This document shows, in pieces, positions 7,231 to 16,200 of a stretch of DNA of 27,310 nucleotides. The notes beneath the pieces are model-generated. The model searched no databases, was not told where the DNA came from, and worked only from the letters and a program-made list of their open reading frames with translations. The position numbers and the translations under genes were made by a program. Positions within the stretch are counted from its first letter, which is position 1, and every line of letters begins with the position of its first letter. The stretch is from Deltaproteobacteria bacterium (GTDB taxonomy: Bacteria; Desulfobacterota; BSN033; UBA1163): NCBI GenBank assembly GCA_016875255.1, contig VGRU01000023.1, positions 1 to 27,310 on the forward strand. Direction: 5' to 3'.

Positions 7231-9516
7231 TCAGGCCTTGTAGACTTTGACCCTTGTATTAAAATAGGAAGCCTGACCGCTGATTCCATCGAAATCGACA
7301 CCGATCAGTTCGTTTGGATTTACCCCGATCCCCTTCTGCCATCGGCCATAAGCATAATGCCCCTGTCCAGAGGGGATGGCAATCACCTCGGGTTGAAGGC
7401 CTTCGGAGCACTTTGCCCTGGCCTTGATTTTGGAGAAGGGAGATTCCACCCATATTTCATCCCCTTCCCGGATGCCCAGTCGACGGGCGGTCTCGCTATT
7501 GATCTCAACAGGTGTGTCCCAGCCCGTTCCCTGTAGAGGAAGGTAGATCTCCTGCGCCCATGGATAGTTCTGACTGCCATGCTCAAAAGCCATTAGAGGT
7601 TGATAGGGATGGAGGACGAAAGGATAGCTCTCCTTCTCTCCTAAAAACCGGACCGCATCATATCTATGGCGATCCTCTCTCTGGCGCTCCCCTCTCTTTC
7701 CGCTTTTTGCAATGAGGGTCTCGAGGTTTCCTGATGAGAATTCGAATCTCTTGGAAGGGGTGTTAAAAATTCGATCGTATTTTTTATACTGATACTCCGG
7801 GCCGACCCAGACCCCTTTTGCAAGCAGATCTTTCCAGTCCATCAGGGAGGAAGTACGGAGCTTAACGAACCCTTCATGGCCCTCCCCCAGGGAGGTAAAC
7901 GATTTCTCAACACTTCCCCCCAGCCTCTTTGCCAGCATCAAAAGAATGTCCGTTGAAGATTTTGCCTCTCCATAGGGTTGGACCACAGGCTGCTTGATCC
8001 TCATCTCTGCAAAACCGGCTCCAGGGGAAGAGTGTTCATATCCCCATTCCTCGAGGTAGGTGGTCGTAGGTAGAAGGATATCCGCATAGAGCGCCATCTC
8101 ACTCACAAAGGGTGAGAGGTGGATATAAAAAGGGACCTTCTTCATCGCCTCTTCCCAACGTTTTGTTGAGGGGGCTGTCATCATAAAGTTGCAGTTGAAT
8201 CCAATGGCCATCTCAATCGAATAAGGAATATCCTTCAGGATGGATTCAGGCACCTGGTTTGTAACGGACCTGGCAAAAGGGAATCTCTCAGATCCCCCAA
8301 GTTGGATAAGAGGACGCTTTCTCCCCTTTTTAGCAATTTGATCCTCAGCAACGGGAGGAATTGTCTTGTAATTGGGTTTCTCCTGATAAAGGAGCCCTCC
8401 CGGGATGTCGATGCTTCCGACCAGACCATTTAAGCAGCGGATGGCATACCCATGATAAGAGCCTTCAGGCAGAGCATACGCTCCTTTTCCACCTATGGCA
8501 ATGGCAGGCTTCGTCATGGCAAATTCTCTTGCCAATCTCTGAATCGTATAAGAAGGGATGCCGGTAATCGTGGAGACCTGCTCCAATGGAAATCGAAAGA
8601 CGACCTTTTTATAGTTTTCAAATCCTGCAGTCCAGCGCTCTATAAAGGCTTTGTCGTAGAGCTTCTCTTGAAGGATGACGTATGCCATGCCCATGGCGAG
8701 GGTTCCCTCTGTTCCAGGAAAGATAGGGATCCATTCATCCGATTTGGCGGAGGTGACAGAGTACCTCGGGTGGACCATCACGATTTTTACGCGACTGGGT
8801 CTCTCACGGCGGATCTTCCCCCATTTTCTTAAGAGACGGGAGAGGGGTCTGCCCGATTCGAGCAGATCCGCTCCGAAGAGGAGGAGGTATTGCGTTCGAT
8901 CGAAATCGTAAGCGGAGAATTCGTGATGCCCGTCAGCCATCCAGTTGCCTGTTTTTTCAGCCTCTCCATCAAGCCCATCTCCGGAGACGATATTCGGGGT
9001 CCCAAAAGCCTCTCCAAAGCGAAAGAGCATATCTTCTGTGCTTTTTGAATTTAATCCATGCAGCATCAGAAGTTGATGAGGTTTATGAATTTCCCTTAAC
9101 GACCTCAAACGATCTTTTATCTCCTTAAGGGCTTGATCCCAGGAGATAGGACTCCATTGGGGATCGATCCCCCTTCCTTTTTCCCTGTTGCTTCTCTTTA
9201 ATGGGGAGCCGATCCTTTCGGGATCATACAGGATCTGAAGGCCGACATGGGCTCTGGGGCAGACCTTTCCATCAGAAAGCAGAGAAAACGGGTTTCCAAC
9301 GATCTTTACAGCCCTGCCGTTGACGACCCTGACTTTTATGGCGCAACGGCCAGAACAGCCCAAACATGAGGTAGGCACCCATTTCTCTTCAAACGCTCCA
9401 TGTTTTTTTCTTGGGGGATGGGAGACGGAGACGACAGAGGAGGGTGGGGTGATCTGATGAAGCCCTACTGCTGCTCCAGTGAGAGCCGAAAGCTTAAGAA
9501 AGGTCCTCCGGTTCAT
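7231..9516 (-). CDS. Tat-exported molybdopterin (Mo/W) oxidoreductase, PsrA/PhsA-like, with Asp at the metal-ligand position
   Basis: The start at 9516 gives 761 residues beginning MNRRTFLKLSALTGAAVGL, a twin-arginine signal. GGGG lies about 12 bases upstream, while the in-frame ATG at 9540 has no ribosome site. A 4Fe-4S motif CLGCSGRC...C uses Cys51, 54, 58 and 86. Then come the molybdopterin-binding domains and a C-terminal dinucleotide-binding domain (for example PVEINSETARRLGIREGDEIWVE split over the end region). The length matches polysulfide and thiosulfate reductases. Where PsrA/PhsA-type enzymes have the Cys metal ligand (GTPN-x7-C) this protein reads GTPNIVSGDGLD, so Asp183 takes that place and no Cys, Ser or Sec is nearby. 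The substrate is therefore not predictable; it might also be a cofactor-poor electron-transfer subunit as in QrcB. It is the first gene of the membrane-complex operon. Confidence 0.88.
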   Translation of the reverse strand: MNRRTFLKLSALTGAAVGLHQITPPSSVVSVSHPPRKKHGAFEEKWVPTSCLGCSGRCAIKVRVVNGRAVKIVGNPFSLLSDGKVCPRAHVGLQILYDPERIGSPLKRSNREKGRGIDPQWSPISWDQALKEIKDRLRSLREIHKPHQLLMLHGLNSKSTEDMLFRFGEAFGTPNIVSGDGLDGEAEKTGNWMADGHHEFSAYDFDRTQYLLLFGADLLESGRPLSRLLRKWGKIRRERPSRVKIVMVHPRYSVTSAKSDEWIPIFPGTEGTLAMGMAYVILQEKLYDKAFIERWTAGFENYKKVVFRFPLEQVSTITGIPSYTIQRLAREFAMTKPAIAIGGKGAYALPEGSYHGYAIRCLNGLVGSIDIPGGLLYQEKPNYKTIPPVAEDQIAKKGRKRPLIQLGGSERFPFARSVTNQVPESILKDIPYSIEMAIGFNCNFMMTAPSTKRWEEAMKKVPFYIHLSPFVSEMALYADILLPTTTYLEEWGYEHSSPGAGFAEMRIKQPVVQPYGEAKSSTDILLMLAKRLGGSVEKSFTSLGEGHEGFVKLRTSSLMDWKDLLAKGVWVGPEYQYKKYDRIFNTPSKRFEFSSGNLETLIAKSGKRGERQREDRHRYDAVRFLGEKESYPFVLHPYQPLMAFEHGSQNYPWAQEIYLPLQGTGWDTPVEINSETARRLGIREGDEIWVESPFSKIKARAKCSEGLQPEVIAIPSGQGHYAYGRWQKGIGVNPNELIGVDFDGISGQASYFNTRVKVYKA

Positions 9517-9623
9517 ATTAGAACTTTCCCCTCTCTCCATTCTTACAGGAAACAGGGCTGAAGTTGCATTTTCAGAGATAAAGAACTAAGCGCCTTCGGG
9601 ATAAGTTCAGAACCTTATTTTTA

Positions 9624-9654
9624 ATTATCTACCGGAGAACCGCAGAAAAGTCAA
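9624..9654 (-). promoter_or_regulatory. Candidate sigma-70 promoter for the molybdoenzyme operon
   Basis: On the minus strand, TTGACT (9654-9649) is followed by TAGATA at 17 bases (9631-9626), overlapped by the better -10 match GATAAT (9629-9624) at 19 bases. It lies about 110 bases upstream of the start codon at 9516, inside the 309-bp gap after flxA. It suggests block 2 can be transcribed separately from the hdr-flx operon. Confidence 0.4.
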
Positions 9655-9716
9655 CGCAAATTATTCTTCAAAAACGGATATCAAGCCATTAGGAAACCTC
9701 TAATTATTCAAGATTC

Positions 9717-9808
9717 GTCACTCCCGTCCCGTATCAAGCACGGGATAAACTCCAGCGGGAGTCCAGTCATATCAAGAATTTCTGGATTCCGGCTTTCGCC
9801 GGAATGAC
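9717..9808. repeat. MITE-like palindromic repeat, copy 2
   Basis: This 92-bp element begins GTCACTCCCG and ends with the hairpin ATTCCGGCTTTCGCCGGAAT followed by GAC. It shares its right end and general plan with the element at 12674-12755. Read on the minus strand, the terminal hairpin has a GAAA tetraloop. An internal TCCCGT/ACGGGA pair lies near its left end. It lies 17 bases past the flxA stop codon, in the otherwise featureless gap before the molybdoenzyme operon, and could stabilise the 3' end of the hdr-flx mRNA (inference). Confidence 0.75.
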
Positions 9809-9825
9809 TTTTTTAGAGATAGCCA

Positions 9826-10665
9826 TTAGTAATCCTTCGGCAATTTTGCTAACTGGGCATAGCTGAAGACAGGTCCATCCTTACAGACATAGAGATGGCC
9901 GATGTTGCAACGGCCACATTTTCCAATCCCGCATTTCATCCGCTTTTCCAATGAGGTGAAGATTCGTTCATTGGGAAACCGAAGGGCCATCAGCTTGGGG
10001 AAGGTGAATTTGATCATGATCGGAGGCCCGCAAATCACCGCATAGGTCTCTTCTGGGGAAGGAGCGACCTCCTCAAGGACATTGGGAACGAGCCCCACCT
10101 TTCCCTTCCAATCCTTATCTCCCCAATCGACGGTTGTCACCAACCTTAAATCATCTCGCTTCTCCCATTCAAGCAGTTCTTCTTTATAAAGCAGAAGTCC
10201 GGGCATTCTTGCTCCGTAGATGACCGTGATCCCTTTTATTCTTGGGCGGTTTTCCCGATGGAGAAAATAGGCGACCAGCGATCTCAGGGTTGTGAAGGCA
10301 AATCCTCCGCCGATGATCACCAGGTTCTTTCCTTCAAACAGGTCAATCGGATATCCATTGCCCAGCGGGCCGCGGATTCCGATCTCAGAACCTTCTTCAA
10401 GACAGTGGAGCGCAGAGGTGACTGTGCCGGCTTTATTGATCGTAAATTTTAATGGACCCTTTTCCGTCGGAGAGGAGGCAATTCCAAAAGGGGCTTCGCC
10501 TTTGCCCAGGACAGAGAGTTCACAGAACTGTCCAGGGACGAATTGAAATTTTTCTTCGTCCTCCGGATGGCGGAAGATCAGTTCAAGGGTGCGAAGCATC
10601 CGGTCGGAGGTCTCGATCCGGGCTTTTTTAACGATCATTGGAATGGGAAGATAAGGATTCTTCAT
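9826..10665 (-). CDS. flxA: FlxA: FAD- and NAD(P)H-binding subunit with 2Fe-2S motif
   Basis: I start at the ATG at 10665 (279 residues, MKNPYLPIP), seven bases after the flxB stop. The frame is open to 10785, but that part overlaps flxB. Residues ~1-95 form a ferredoxin-reductase-type FAD barrel (GQFCELSVLGKG, PFGIASSP). Residues ~110-230 form the NAD(P)-binding fold (VIIGGGFAFTTLRSL, VIYGAR). The C-terminus has a PyrK/sulfhydrogenase-gamma type 2Fe-2S motif (CGIGKCGRC with a final C in LYVCKDG). In the Flx-Hdr complex FlxA takes electrons from NAD(P)H and hands them via FlxB/C/D to HdrA. It is last in the hdrCBA-flxDCBA operon, an order that matches the one I recall for Desulfovibrio vulgaris. 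Confidence 0.9.
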   Translation of the reverse strand: MKNPYLPIPMIVKKARIETSDRMLRTLELIFRHPEDEEKFQFVPGQFCELSVLGKGEAPFGIASSPTEKGPLKFTINKAGTVTSALHCLEEGSEIGIRGPLGNGYPIDLFEGKNLVIIGGGFAFTTLRSLVAYFLHRENRPRIKGITVIYGARMPGLLLYKEELLEWEKRDDLRLVTTVDWGDKDWKGKVGLVPNVLEEVAPSPEETYAVICGPPIMIKFTFPKLMALRFPNERIFTSLEKRMKCGIGKCGRCNIGHLYVCKDGPVFSYAQLAKLPKDY

Positions 10666-10672
10666 CGGTCTG

Positions 10673-11722
10673 TTATCTGAACTTTCCTTCCAGCCCTTCG
10701 CCTCTCTTGGATGAGGCATAGCGTATTGCCTCCCGAATATCAAATTGAACCGGGCAGTAAATGATACATCGCCCGCAACCCACACACGCCACTCTGCCGA
10801 AGATCTTCGGGTAATAGTTGAATTTGTGCATCAACCTCTGCCTGGTTCGCTCCCGACCGGTGGGACGGGGGTTATGGCCGGAAGTTTCAAGCGAATAGGT
10901 CGGGAAGAGACAGGAGTCCCAATTTCTGACGCGCTCTCCCTTGAGATTGACGGCCTCATCCGTGATGTCGAAGCAGTGACAGGTGGGGCAGAGAAAGGTG
11001 CACACTCCACAGCCAATGCATTTCTCATGAGACCGATCCCAGAAAAAACTTTCCGTCATGAGGTCCAATCTTTTCTCGATGCCTTCCACAGGGATGGCGT
11101 AGCCAACTTTCTCAAAAGCCTTCTCCTCAAGCTCCTTGACCAGGGTCAAATCATTCGGATCAACTTCTTTGAAGAACCTGTTCTTTGAAAAAATCAGTCC
11201 CTTTTCAGTGAGCAGTTCAACCAGGTAGGATTCACCTAAATCGATCAGGAAGAGATCCGAACCCTCCCTCCGGAAAGGACTCCCTCCGGTTGAAGAACAG
11301 AAACAGGTGGTCAGGGGATGATTGCAGGAGAGGGTGATAATCGTCGTCTTTTTCCTCTTCTCGAGAAAATAGACATCCGTATAGTCTTCTCCGACGAAGA
11401 CCTTCTCAATGATGGCGATCGCCTCGATGTCACAGGGCCGGGCCCCCAGAAGGATCCTCTCTCTCTCGATCTTTTGCTCGGAGACGGTGGGCCCCTGATT
11501 TCCCGCTATCTGATAGCGGAACATCACTTCAGATTGGGGGAAGAAGACCTCTTTCGCCGATTTCTGGGGAACCAACTGGGACAGGCTGACCTCCCCGGGG
11601 TTATCAATCTTTTTAAACACAGAAACCCCTTCGGCCAGCTGAACAGGGGCGAAGAGATCGTGGGTCTCCAGCAAGTCTTTCAGAAAATGATCAAAATCTT
11701 TTTTATCCAGCTTGAACATCAT
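10673..11722 (-). CDS. flxB: FlxB: 4Fe-4S subunit (AsrA/sulfhydrogenase-beta type)
   Basis: This 349-residue cytoplasmic protein carries two 4Fe-4S motifs in its C-terminal part: CIGCGVCTFLCPTCHC near residue 236 and CVGCGRCIIYCPV near 310. The N-terminal ~225 residues resemble the beta subunits of sulfhydrogenases and AsrA, with landmarks such as ILLGARPCDIEAIAI and a downstream CxxP-type loop. Its ATG overlaps the flxC stop in an ATGA arrangement (a second ATG follows immediately), so the two are translationally coupled. Its role is to carry electrons between FlxA and the rest of the Flx-Hdr complex. The B/C naming follows gene order and could be swapped in other schemes. Confidence 0.85.
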   Translation of the reverse strand: MMFKLDKKDFDHFLKDLLETHDLFAPVQLAEGVSVFKKIDNPGEVSLSQLVPQKSAKEVFFPQSEVMFRYQIAGNQGPTVSEQKIERERILLGARPCDIEAIAIIEKVFVGEDYTDVYFLEKRKKTTIITLSCNHPLTTCFCSSTGGSPFRREGSDLFLIDLGESYLVELLTEKGLIFSKNRFFKEVDPNDLTLVKELEEKAFEKVGYAIPVEGIEKRLDLMTESFFWDRSHEKCIGCGVCTFLCPTCHCFDITDEAVNLKGERVRNWDSCLFPTYSLETSGHNPRPTGRERTRQRLMHKFNYYPKIFGRVACVGCGRCIIYCPVQFDIREAIRYASSKRGEGLEGKFR

Positions 11723-12678
11723 TTGATAAATTCCTGTTCGTCCTCCGGATCGAACGTCGAAAGAGGAGGAGGGGCCTCCGGCCGGATTCCCGTTTCAAAT
11801 CCATAGAGGTCCTTCACCTCCTGGTTCAATTTCTGTGTCAGGTAGGTGAGCCGAATATCCATGGGACAGGCCCTTTCGCAGGCGCCGCAGCCAGAGCATC
11901 TCCCCGTCTGATGGTAGGCCCTGACAATATGGTAAAAGGCCAGGTCCTGGGGAGAGAGGCTCTTTTCGATCCACTTCGGACGGGAGCTGTCCACAAAGCA
12001 TTCCGCGCAGTAACACATGGGGCAGGCTTCCCTGCAGGCGTAGCACCGGATGCAGCGACCCGTCTCCTTCTTGAAAAATGTCCATCGTTCTTCCGGAGAC
12101 ATTCCCTCCAATTCGCTGACATCCGGATGTGCCTCGACGAGAGAGACTTCTTCCACGGGGTCTCCTATCAGGATATGAGCCTGATGTGGCGTTCGATGGG
12201 CGCAGCTCCGGCAGGAGGCGTAGAGAAAGTCGTCCCGCTTGAGAGAGACTTCAAAATTTTCTCCCTTGACCAGGAGGAGGTCTCCCTGCTCAACGGCCTG
12301 AAGGATTTCTCCCTTTACGGCTTTCTTCACTTTTTTCCGATCCACGAGCCTCTGGCAGGGTATCCCGATGAGAAGAGGAGGGTGATTCGGAAATCTCTTT
12401 TCGAGGTTTAAAGCGACCACAGAGCGGGCATCACAGCCTTTCACAACGAGGCCGACTTTTAAACGGCTGAATTTATGGAGGTAGGCGGTCAGATTGTTCT
12501 CGCAAAATGAGTTCCAAACCAGACTTTTCGCTCCATCAGGCGTCCTGATGAAAACAGGGGTCGTCCTGAGCGGTAAAGTCCAGTCACTGAACCCTATGAC
12601 AAGATCGACCTCTTTCTTGGCAAGCAGTTCCTTAGCTTTTTCTTGAAGTTTTTGTTGAATCATGGTTTGTTCCGTCAT
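11719..12678 (-). CDS. flxC: FlxC: 4Fe-4S dicluster subunit (FrhB-like)
   Basis: This 319-residue protein has an FrhB/HdrA-associated N-terminal domain (VIGFSDWTLPLRTTP, VVKGCDARSVVAL) and two 4Fe-4S motifs (CIRCYACREACPMCYC near 209, CSGCGACERACPM near 259). It is a cytoplasmic electron-transfer subunit of Flx-Hdr. The start is uncertain: the ATG at 12678 is formed by the outer bases of a palindromic repeat and has no Shine-Dalgarno, whereas the ATG at 12663 (five residues shorter, MIQQKLQEKAK) has ACGGA upstream. The repeat lies between this gene and flxD and may have displaced the original upstream sequence. Confidence 0.85.
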   Translation of the reverse strand: MTEQTMIQQKLQEKAKELLAKKEVDLVIGFSDWTLPLRTTPVFIRTPDGAKSLVWNSFCENNLTAYLHKFSRLKVGLVVKGCDARSVVALNLEKRFPNHPPLLIGIPCQRLVDRKKVKKAVKGEILQAVEQGDLLLVKGENFEVSLKRDDFLYASCRSCAHRTPHQAHILIGDPVEEVSLVEAHPDVSELEGMSPEERWTFFKKETGRCIRCYACREACPMCYCAECFVDSSRPKWIEKSLSPQDLAFYHIVRAYHQTGRCSGCGACERACPMDIRLTYLTQKLNQEVKDLYGFETGIRPEAPPPLSTFDPEDEQEFIK

Positions 12679-12755
12679 ACCGGACTTGATCCGGCATCCA
12701 GTCCAGCCTTTGGCGGGATTGATAAATACTGGATTCCGGCTTTCGCCGGAATGAC
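12674..12755. repeat. MITE-like palindromic repeat, copy 1, abutting the flxC start
   Basis: This 82-bp element has ends GTCATACCGG and CCGGAATGAC, extended inward to matching CATCCAG / CTGGATTCCGG, making terminal inverted repeats of about 27 bases with a few mismatches. The right hairpin CCGGCTTTCGCCGG is the same as in the 9717-9808 copy. The first GTCAT supplies the annotated ATG of flxC on the minus strand. No reading frame for a transposase lies inside, so it is non-autonomous. Confidence 0.78.
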
Positions 12756-12766
12756 GACCTTCTTTT

Positions 12767-13240
12767 TTACTCCGAACTCTGAACTCCCTGCCTGTCCGGC
12801 AGGCAGGCGAACACCGAACTTTTTTTAAATTTCTTCAACGGCCCCAATCTTCTAATATCCTTTGTAACTTCATCAACGACCTGGGAAAACTTCACCCCTT
12901 CGGCAGCGGAGACCCAGGAGAACTGAATGCGACCCTGCTCAATGCCGAGGAATTCGAGGAAACGCTTCAGGGTGGCGGACTTCCTTCTCCCGGCATAGTT
13001 TCCAGAGAGATAGTGACAGTCTCCCGGGTGACAGCCTGAAACCAGAACCCCATCCACTCCGCTCTGAAGGGCTTTCAGGATGAAGAGGGGGTTGATCCTT
13101 CCGGAGCAGGGGACACGGATGATCCGGATATTGGGAGAATACTGGACCCTCGATGTTCCAGCAAGGTCTGCTCCGGCATAAGAACACCAGTTGCAGAGAA
13201 AAGCTAAGATTTTGGGTTCCCAGTGTTCTTCACTTCCCAT
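12767..13240 (-). CDS. flxD: FlxD: MvhD-like 2Fe-2S electron-transfer subunit
   Basis: This 157-residue protein is an MvhD-family subunit with Cys16, 19, 45, 70 and 75 (FLCNWCSYAGADLAG, VPCSGRINP, SGCHPGDCHY). In MvhD/FlxD proteins these hold a 2Fe-2S cluster that passes electrons directly to HdrA, which fits its place between hdrA and the flx genes. The ATG at 13240 has AGGA nine bases upstream and lies 25 bases after hdrA. The family core ends near residue 135. The last ~22 residues (KKSSVFACLPDRQGV) read into a palindromic repeat and are probably an acquired tail, with an extra Cys that is unlikely to bind metal. Confidence 0.92.
   Translation of the reverse strand: MGSEEHWEPKILAFLCNWCSYAGADLAGTSRVQYSPNIRIIRVPCSGRINPLFILKALQSGVDGVLVSGCHPGDCHYLSGNYAGRRKSATLKRFLEFLGIEQGRIQFSWVSAAEGVKFSQVVDEVTKDIRRLGPLKKFKKSSVFACLPDRQGVQSSE
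12788..12806. repeat. Short GC-rich palindrome inside the flxD 3' end
   Basis: CTGCCTG (12788-12794) and CAGGCAG (12800-12806) form a hairpin around TCCGG. This type of motif is often dispersed in bacterial genomes. Here it lies inside the flxD reading frame and encodes the CLPDRQ part of the tail, immediately next to the MITE-like element at 12674-12755. Confidence 0.65.
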
Positions 13241-13265
13241 TTCTCATTTCCTATTTTCCATTTAT

Positions 13266-16200
13266 TCAACTCATCGCCAGTTGAGTAATCTGTGAGACAA
13301 TCTCCTCTGTGCTGAAGCCTTTCAGGTCTATTGAACCGGAACGGCAGGAGGCGGTGCAGACACCGCACCCTTTACAAAGAACCTTATTGACCTGAGCCAC
13401 CAGCTTTTCGCCGACGGTTGTTCTCTTGAACACGACTTCGATCGCCTGATAAGGGCAGAGGCTTTCGCAGAGGCCGCACCCTGCGCAGGTCTTTTCGTTG
13501 ACCTCGGAGACAGTACCAACGGTCTCAAGCTGTTTCTTCGTCAACAGGGTCAGCGCCCGGGAGACAGCGGCATTGGCCTGGGAGAGGCTCTCATCGATCG
13601 ATTTGGGGCTATGAGCCAGCCCGGCAAGAAAGATTCCCTCCGTGGCGAAATCAACAGGCCTCAGTTTCATGTGAGCTTCAAGGAAAAAGCCATCCGGATT
13701 TAGTGGAACCTTGAGCATCTTCGAGAGACGATCATTCTCCTCACGTGGAGCGACCATGCCCGGACTTAATATGAGAAGATCAGTCTCGATGAGGAGATCG
13801 TCATGAAGGATGGGCTCGTGGATGATGACCCGGAGGCCCTCTTCTCCCTTTTCGACCCGGGGCTCTCTTTCAGGATCGTAACGAATGAAGAGAATTCCCA
13901 TCTCCCTCGCCTTCTCATAGTAGTCCTCTTTGAACCCGTAGGTTCGAATGTCCCGATAGAGAATGTAGAGATTGATCTCCGGATGGATCGATTTCAGTTT
14001 TAAGGCATTCTTGATCGCATCGGAACAACAAACCCTGCTGCAATAGGGCCTTTCTTCATTCCTTGATCCCACGCACTGGATCATGACAACATTCTTCAGG
14101 CCTTTTAAAGATCCGGGCTGAAGAGCGGCCTTCTCCTCGAGTTCTTTCTGCGTCAGAACCCGGGAGTCCTGGCCGTAGAGGAATTCCTGTGGCCGGTATT
14201 CCTCCGCGCCGGTTGCCACCACAATCACTCCATGGTCAATCTCTTTTTTCCCATCGCCATTTACGACCTGCGTTTTGAAATTCCCGACGAAACCATTGAT
14301 CTTTTCAATGGTCGTCCCTTTGAGAAGGTGAATGCGAGGGTCTTTTTCCACCTCCTTGATCATCTTCTCGAGATGGAATTGGACGCCGTCTCGATCGAGG
14401 AGGTAGTGAATCTTTCTCGCCTTGCCGCCCAACCGGGACTCTTTCTCAATGAGATAGACTTCGAATCCAGCCTCTGAGATCTTCCGGGCCGCGGCCATTC
14501 CTGATAGCCCCCCGCCGATGACCAGGGCCTTATGATTCATCTCAACCATCTGAGTGGGAAGGGGTTCGAGGAGAGCGGCTTTGGCAATGGCCATTCTCAC
14601 CAGGTCCTTTGCCTTTTCCGTTGCCTCTGCGGGTTGATGCATGTGGACCCAACTGCACTGATCCCGGATGTTGGCCATCTCAAAGAGGTAACGGTTGAGC
14701 CCTGCCTCACGAATGGTATCCTGGAAGAGGGGCTCATGGGTCCTCGGCGTGCAGGAGGCCACAGCGATCCGGTTCAACCGGTGTTCATCGATGACCTTCT
14801 TCATCGCTTCCTGCGTGTCCTGAGAACAGGTATAGATATTTTCCGCCACATAGACGACATGGGGCAGGGTTCGGGCATATTCAGCCACGGACGGAACATT
14901 GACCACGCCTCCGATGTTGATTCCGCAGTGGCAGATGAAGGCTCCGATGCGGGGCCCCTCATAATCGACATTCCTCTCGGGAACATATTCTTCCTCAGTG
15001 ACCAGTTCGCCTCTGGCAGAAGAAAGAATGGAGGAAGCCTCTGCCGCAGCGGCGGATGCCTGTGCCACGGTTTCCGGAACATCTTTGGGTCCCGAGAAAG
15101 CGCCGCTCACAAAGATTCCGGATCTGGACGTCTGAAGGGGATGAAAGGTATCGGTCTTTATAAACCCGTAGGGATTAAGATCGACGCCGAAAATTTCCGC
15201 TATCTCACGATGTTCTCTCACCGGTTCGAGGCCGACCGAGAGGACGACGAGATCAAACTCTTCGGAGACCATCTCTCCCTCTTCGGTCTCATAGTGGATG
15301 ATTAAATTATTTGTGTCCGGAGATTCTTTGAGATGAGAGATGCGGGATCGGATATATCGAACGCCGTAGTCGTTTTTTGCCCTCTCGATGTATTTGTCGA
15401 AATCCTTTCCGTAGGCCCTCATATCCATAAAGAAGATGGTTGCCTCCATCCCCGGTCCATGTTCTTTGGCAATGACCGCCTCCTTGGTGGCGTACATACA
15501 GCAGACCGAAGAACAGTAACCTTTCCCGATGTGAGGATCTCTTGATCCCACACACTGAATCCAGGCTACCCTTTGGGGATGCTTTCCATCGGATGGCCTG
15601 CAAACCTCTCCCCTGAAAGGCCCGGATGCGGAAAGAAAACGTTCGAATTCGATGCTCGAGACGACATTGGGGAACCTTTTATAGCCATATTCGCTCTTGA
15701 TCGAGGGGTCAAACTCATCAAAGCCGGGAGAGAGGATGATGGCGCCCACCCCGATCTCGACCTGCTCATCCTTCATCCGGTGGTCAATGGCTTTTGCCTC
15801 ACAGGCTTTGACACATTCAAGACACTCTGAGCAACCCGCGCACTGGAGACAGCGTTTTGCCTCTTCAATCACATCCTCTTGCCTGAGTCCGAGGCCGGCC
15901 TCATCGAAACTCCTCCTCTGCTCGATGGGGAGGGAAACCATGGGCGCTCTCGGACGGTATTCGACGCCTTCCGTATCAACGAGAATGTATTCCTTCTGAG
16001 CGCCTTCTTCTTCCCGGCCTGTTCTCAGGTCTTCTCCCCTCAGCCATCGGTCAATGGAGATAGCCGCTTTTCTTCCTGCGGCCATGGCGTCGATGTAGGT
16101 CTGGGGGCCGGTCACCGCATCCCCTCCGGCGAAGATGCTATGGACAGAGGTCTCAAGCGTGAGCGGATCGGCTTCGATATTTCCCCAGCGATTGATTCGA

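Noticed and set aside
9780..9818. Hairpin plus T-run as a plus-strand terminator
   Set aside because: The T-run lies on the plus strand, where no gene ends here. The hairpin is part of the repeat element, and on the minus strand no T-run follows it.
14532..15305. 257-codon open frame on the plus strand inside hdrA
   Set aside because: Antisense to conserved HdrA sequence, with no domain and no ribosome site; a shadow of codon bias.
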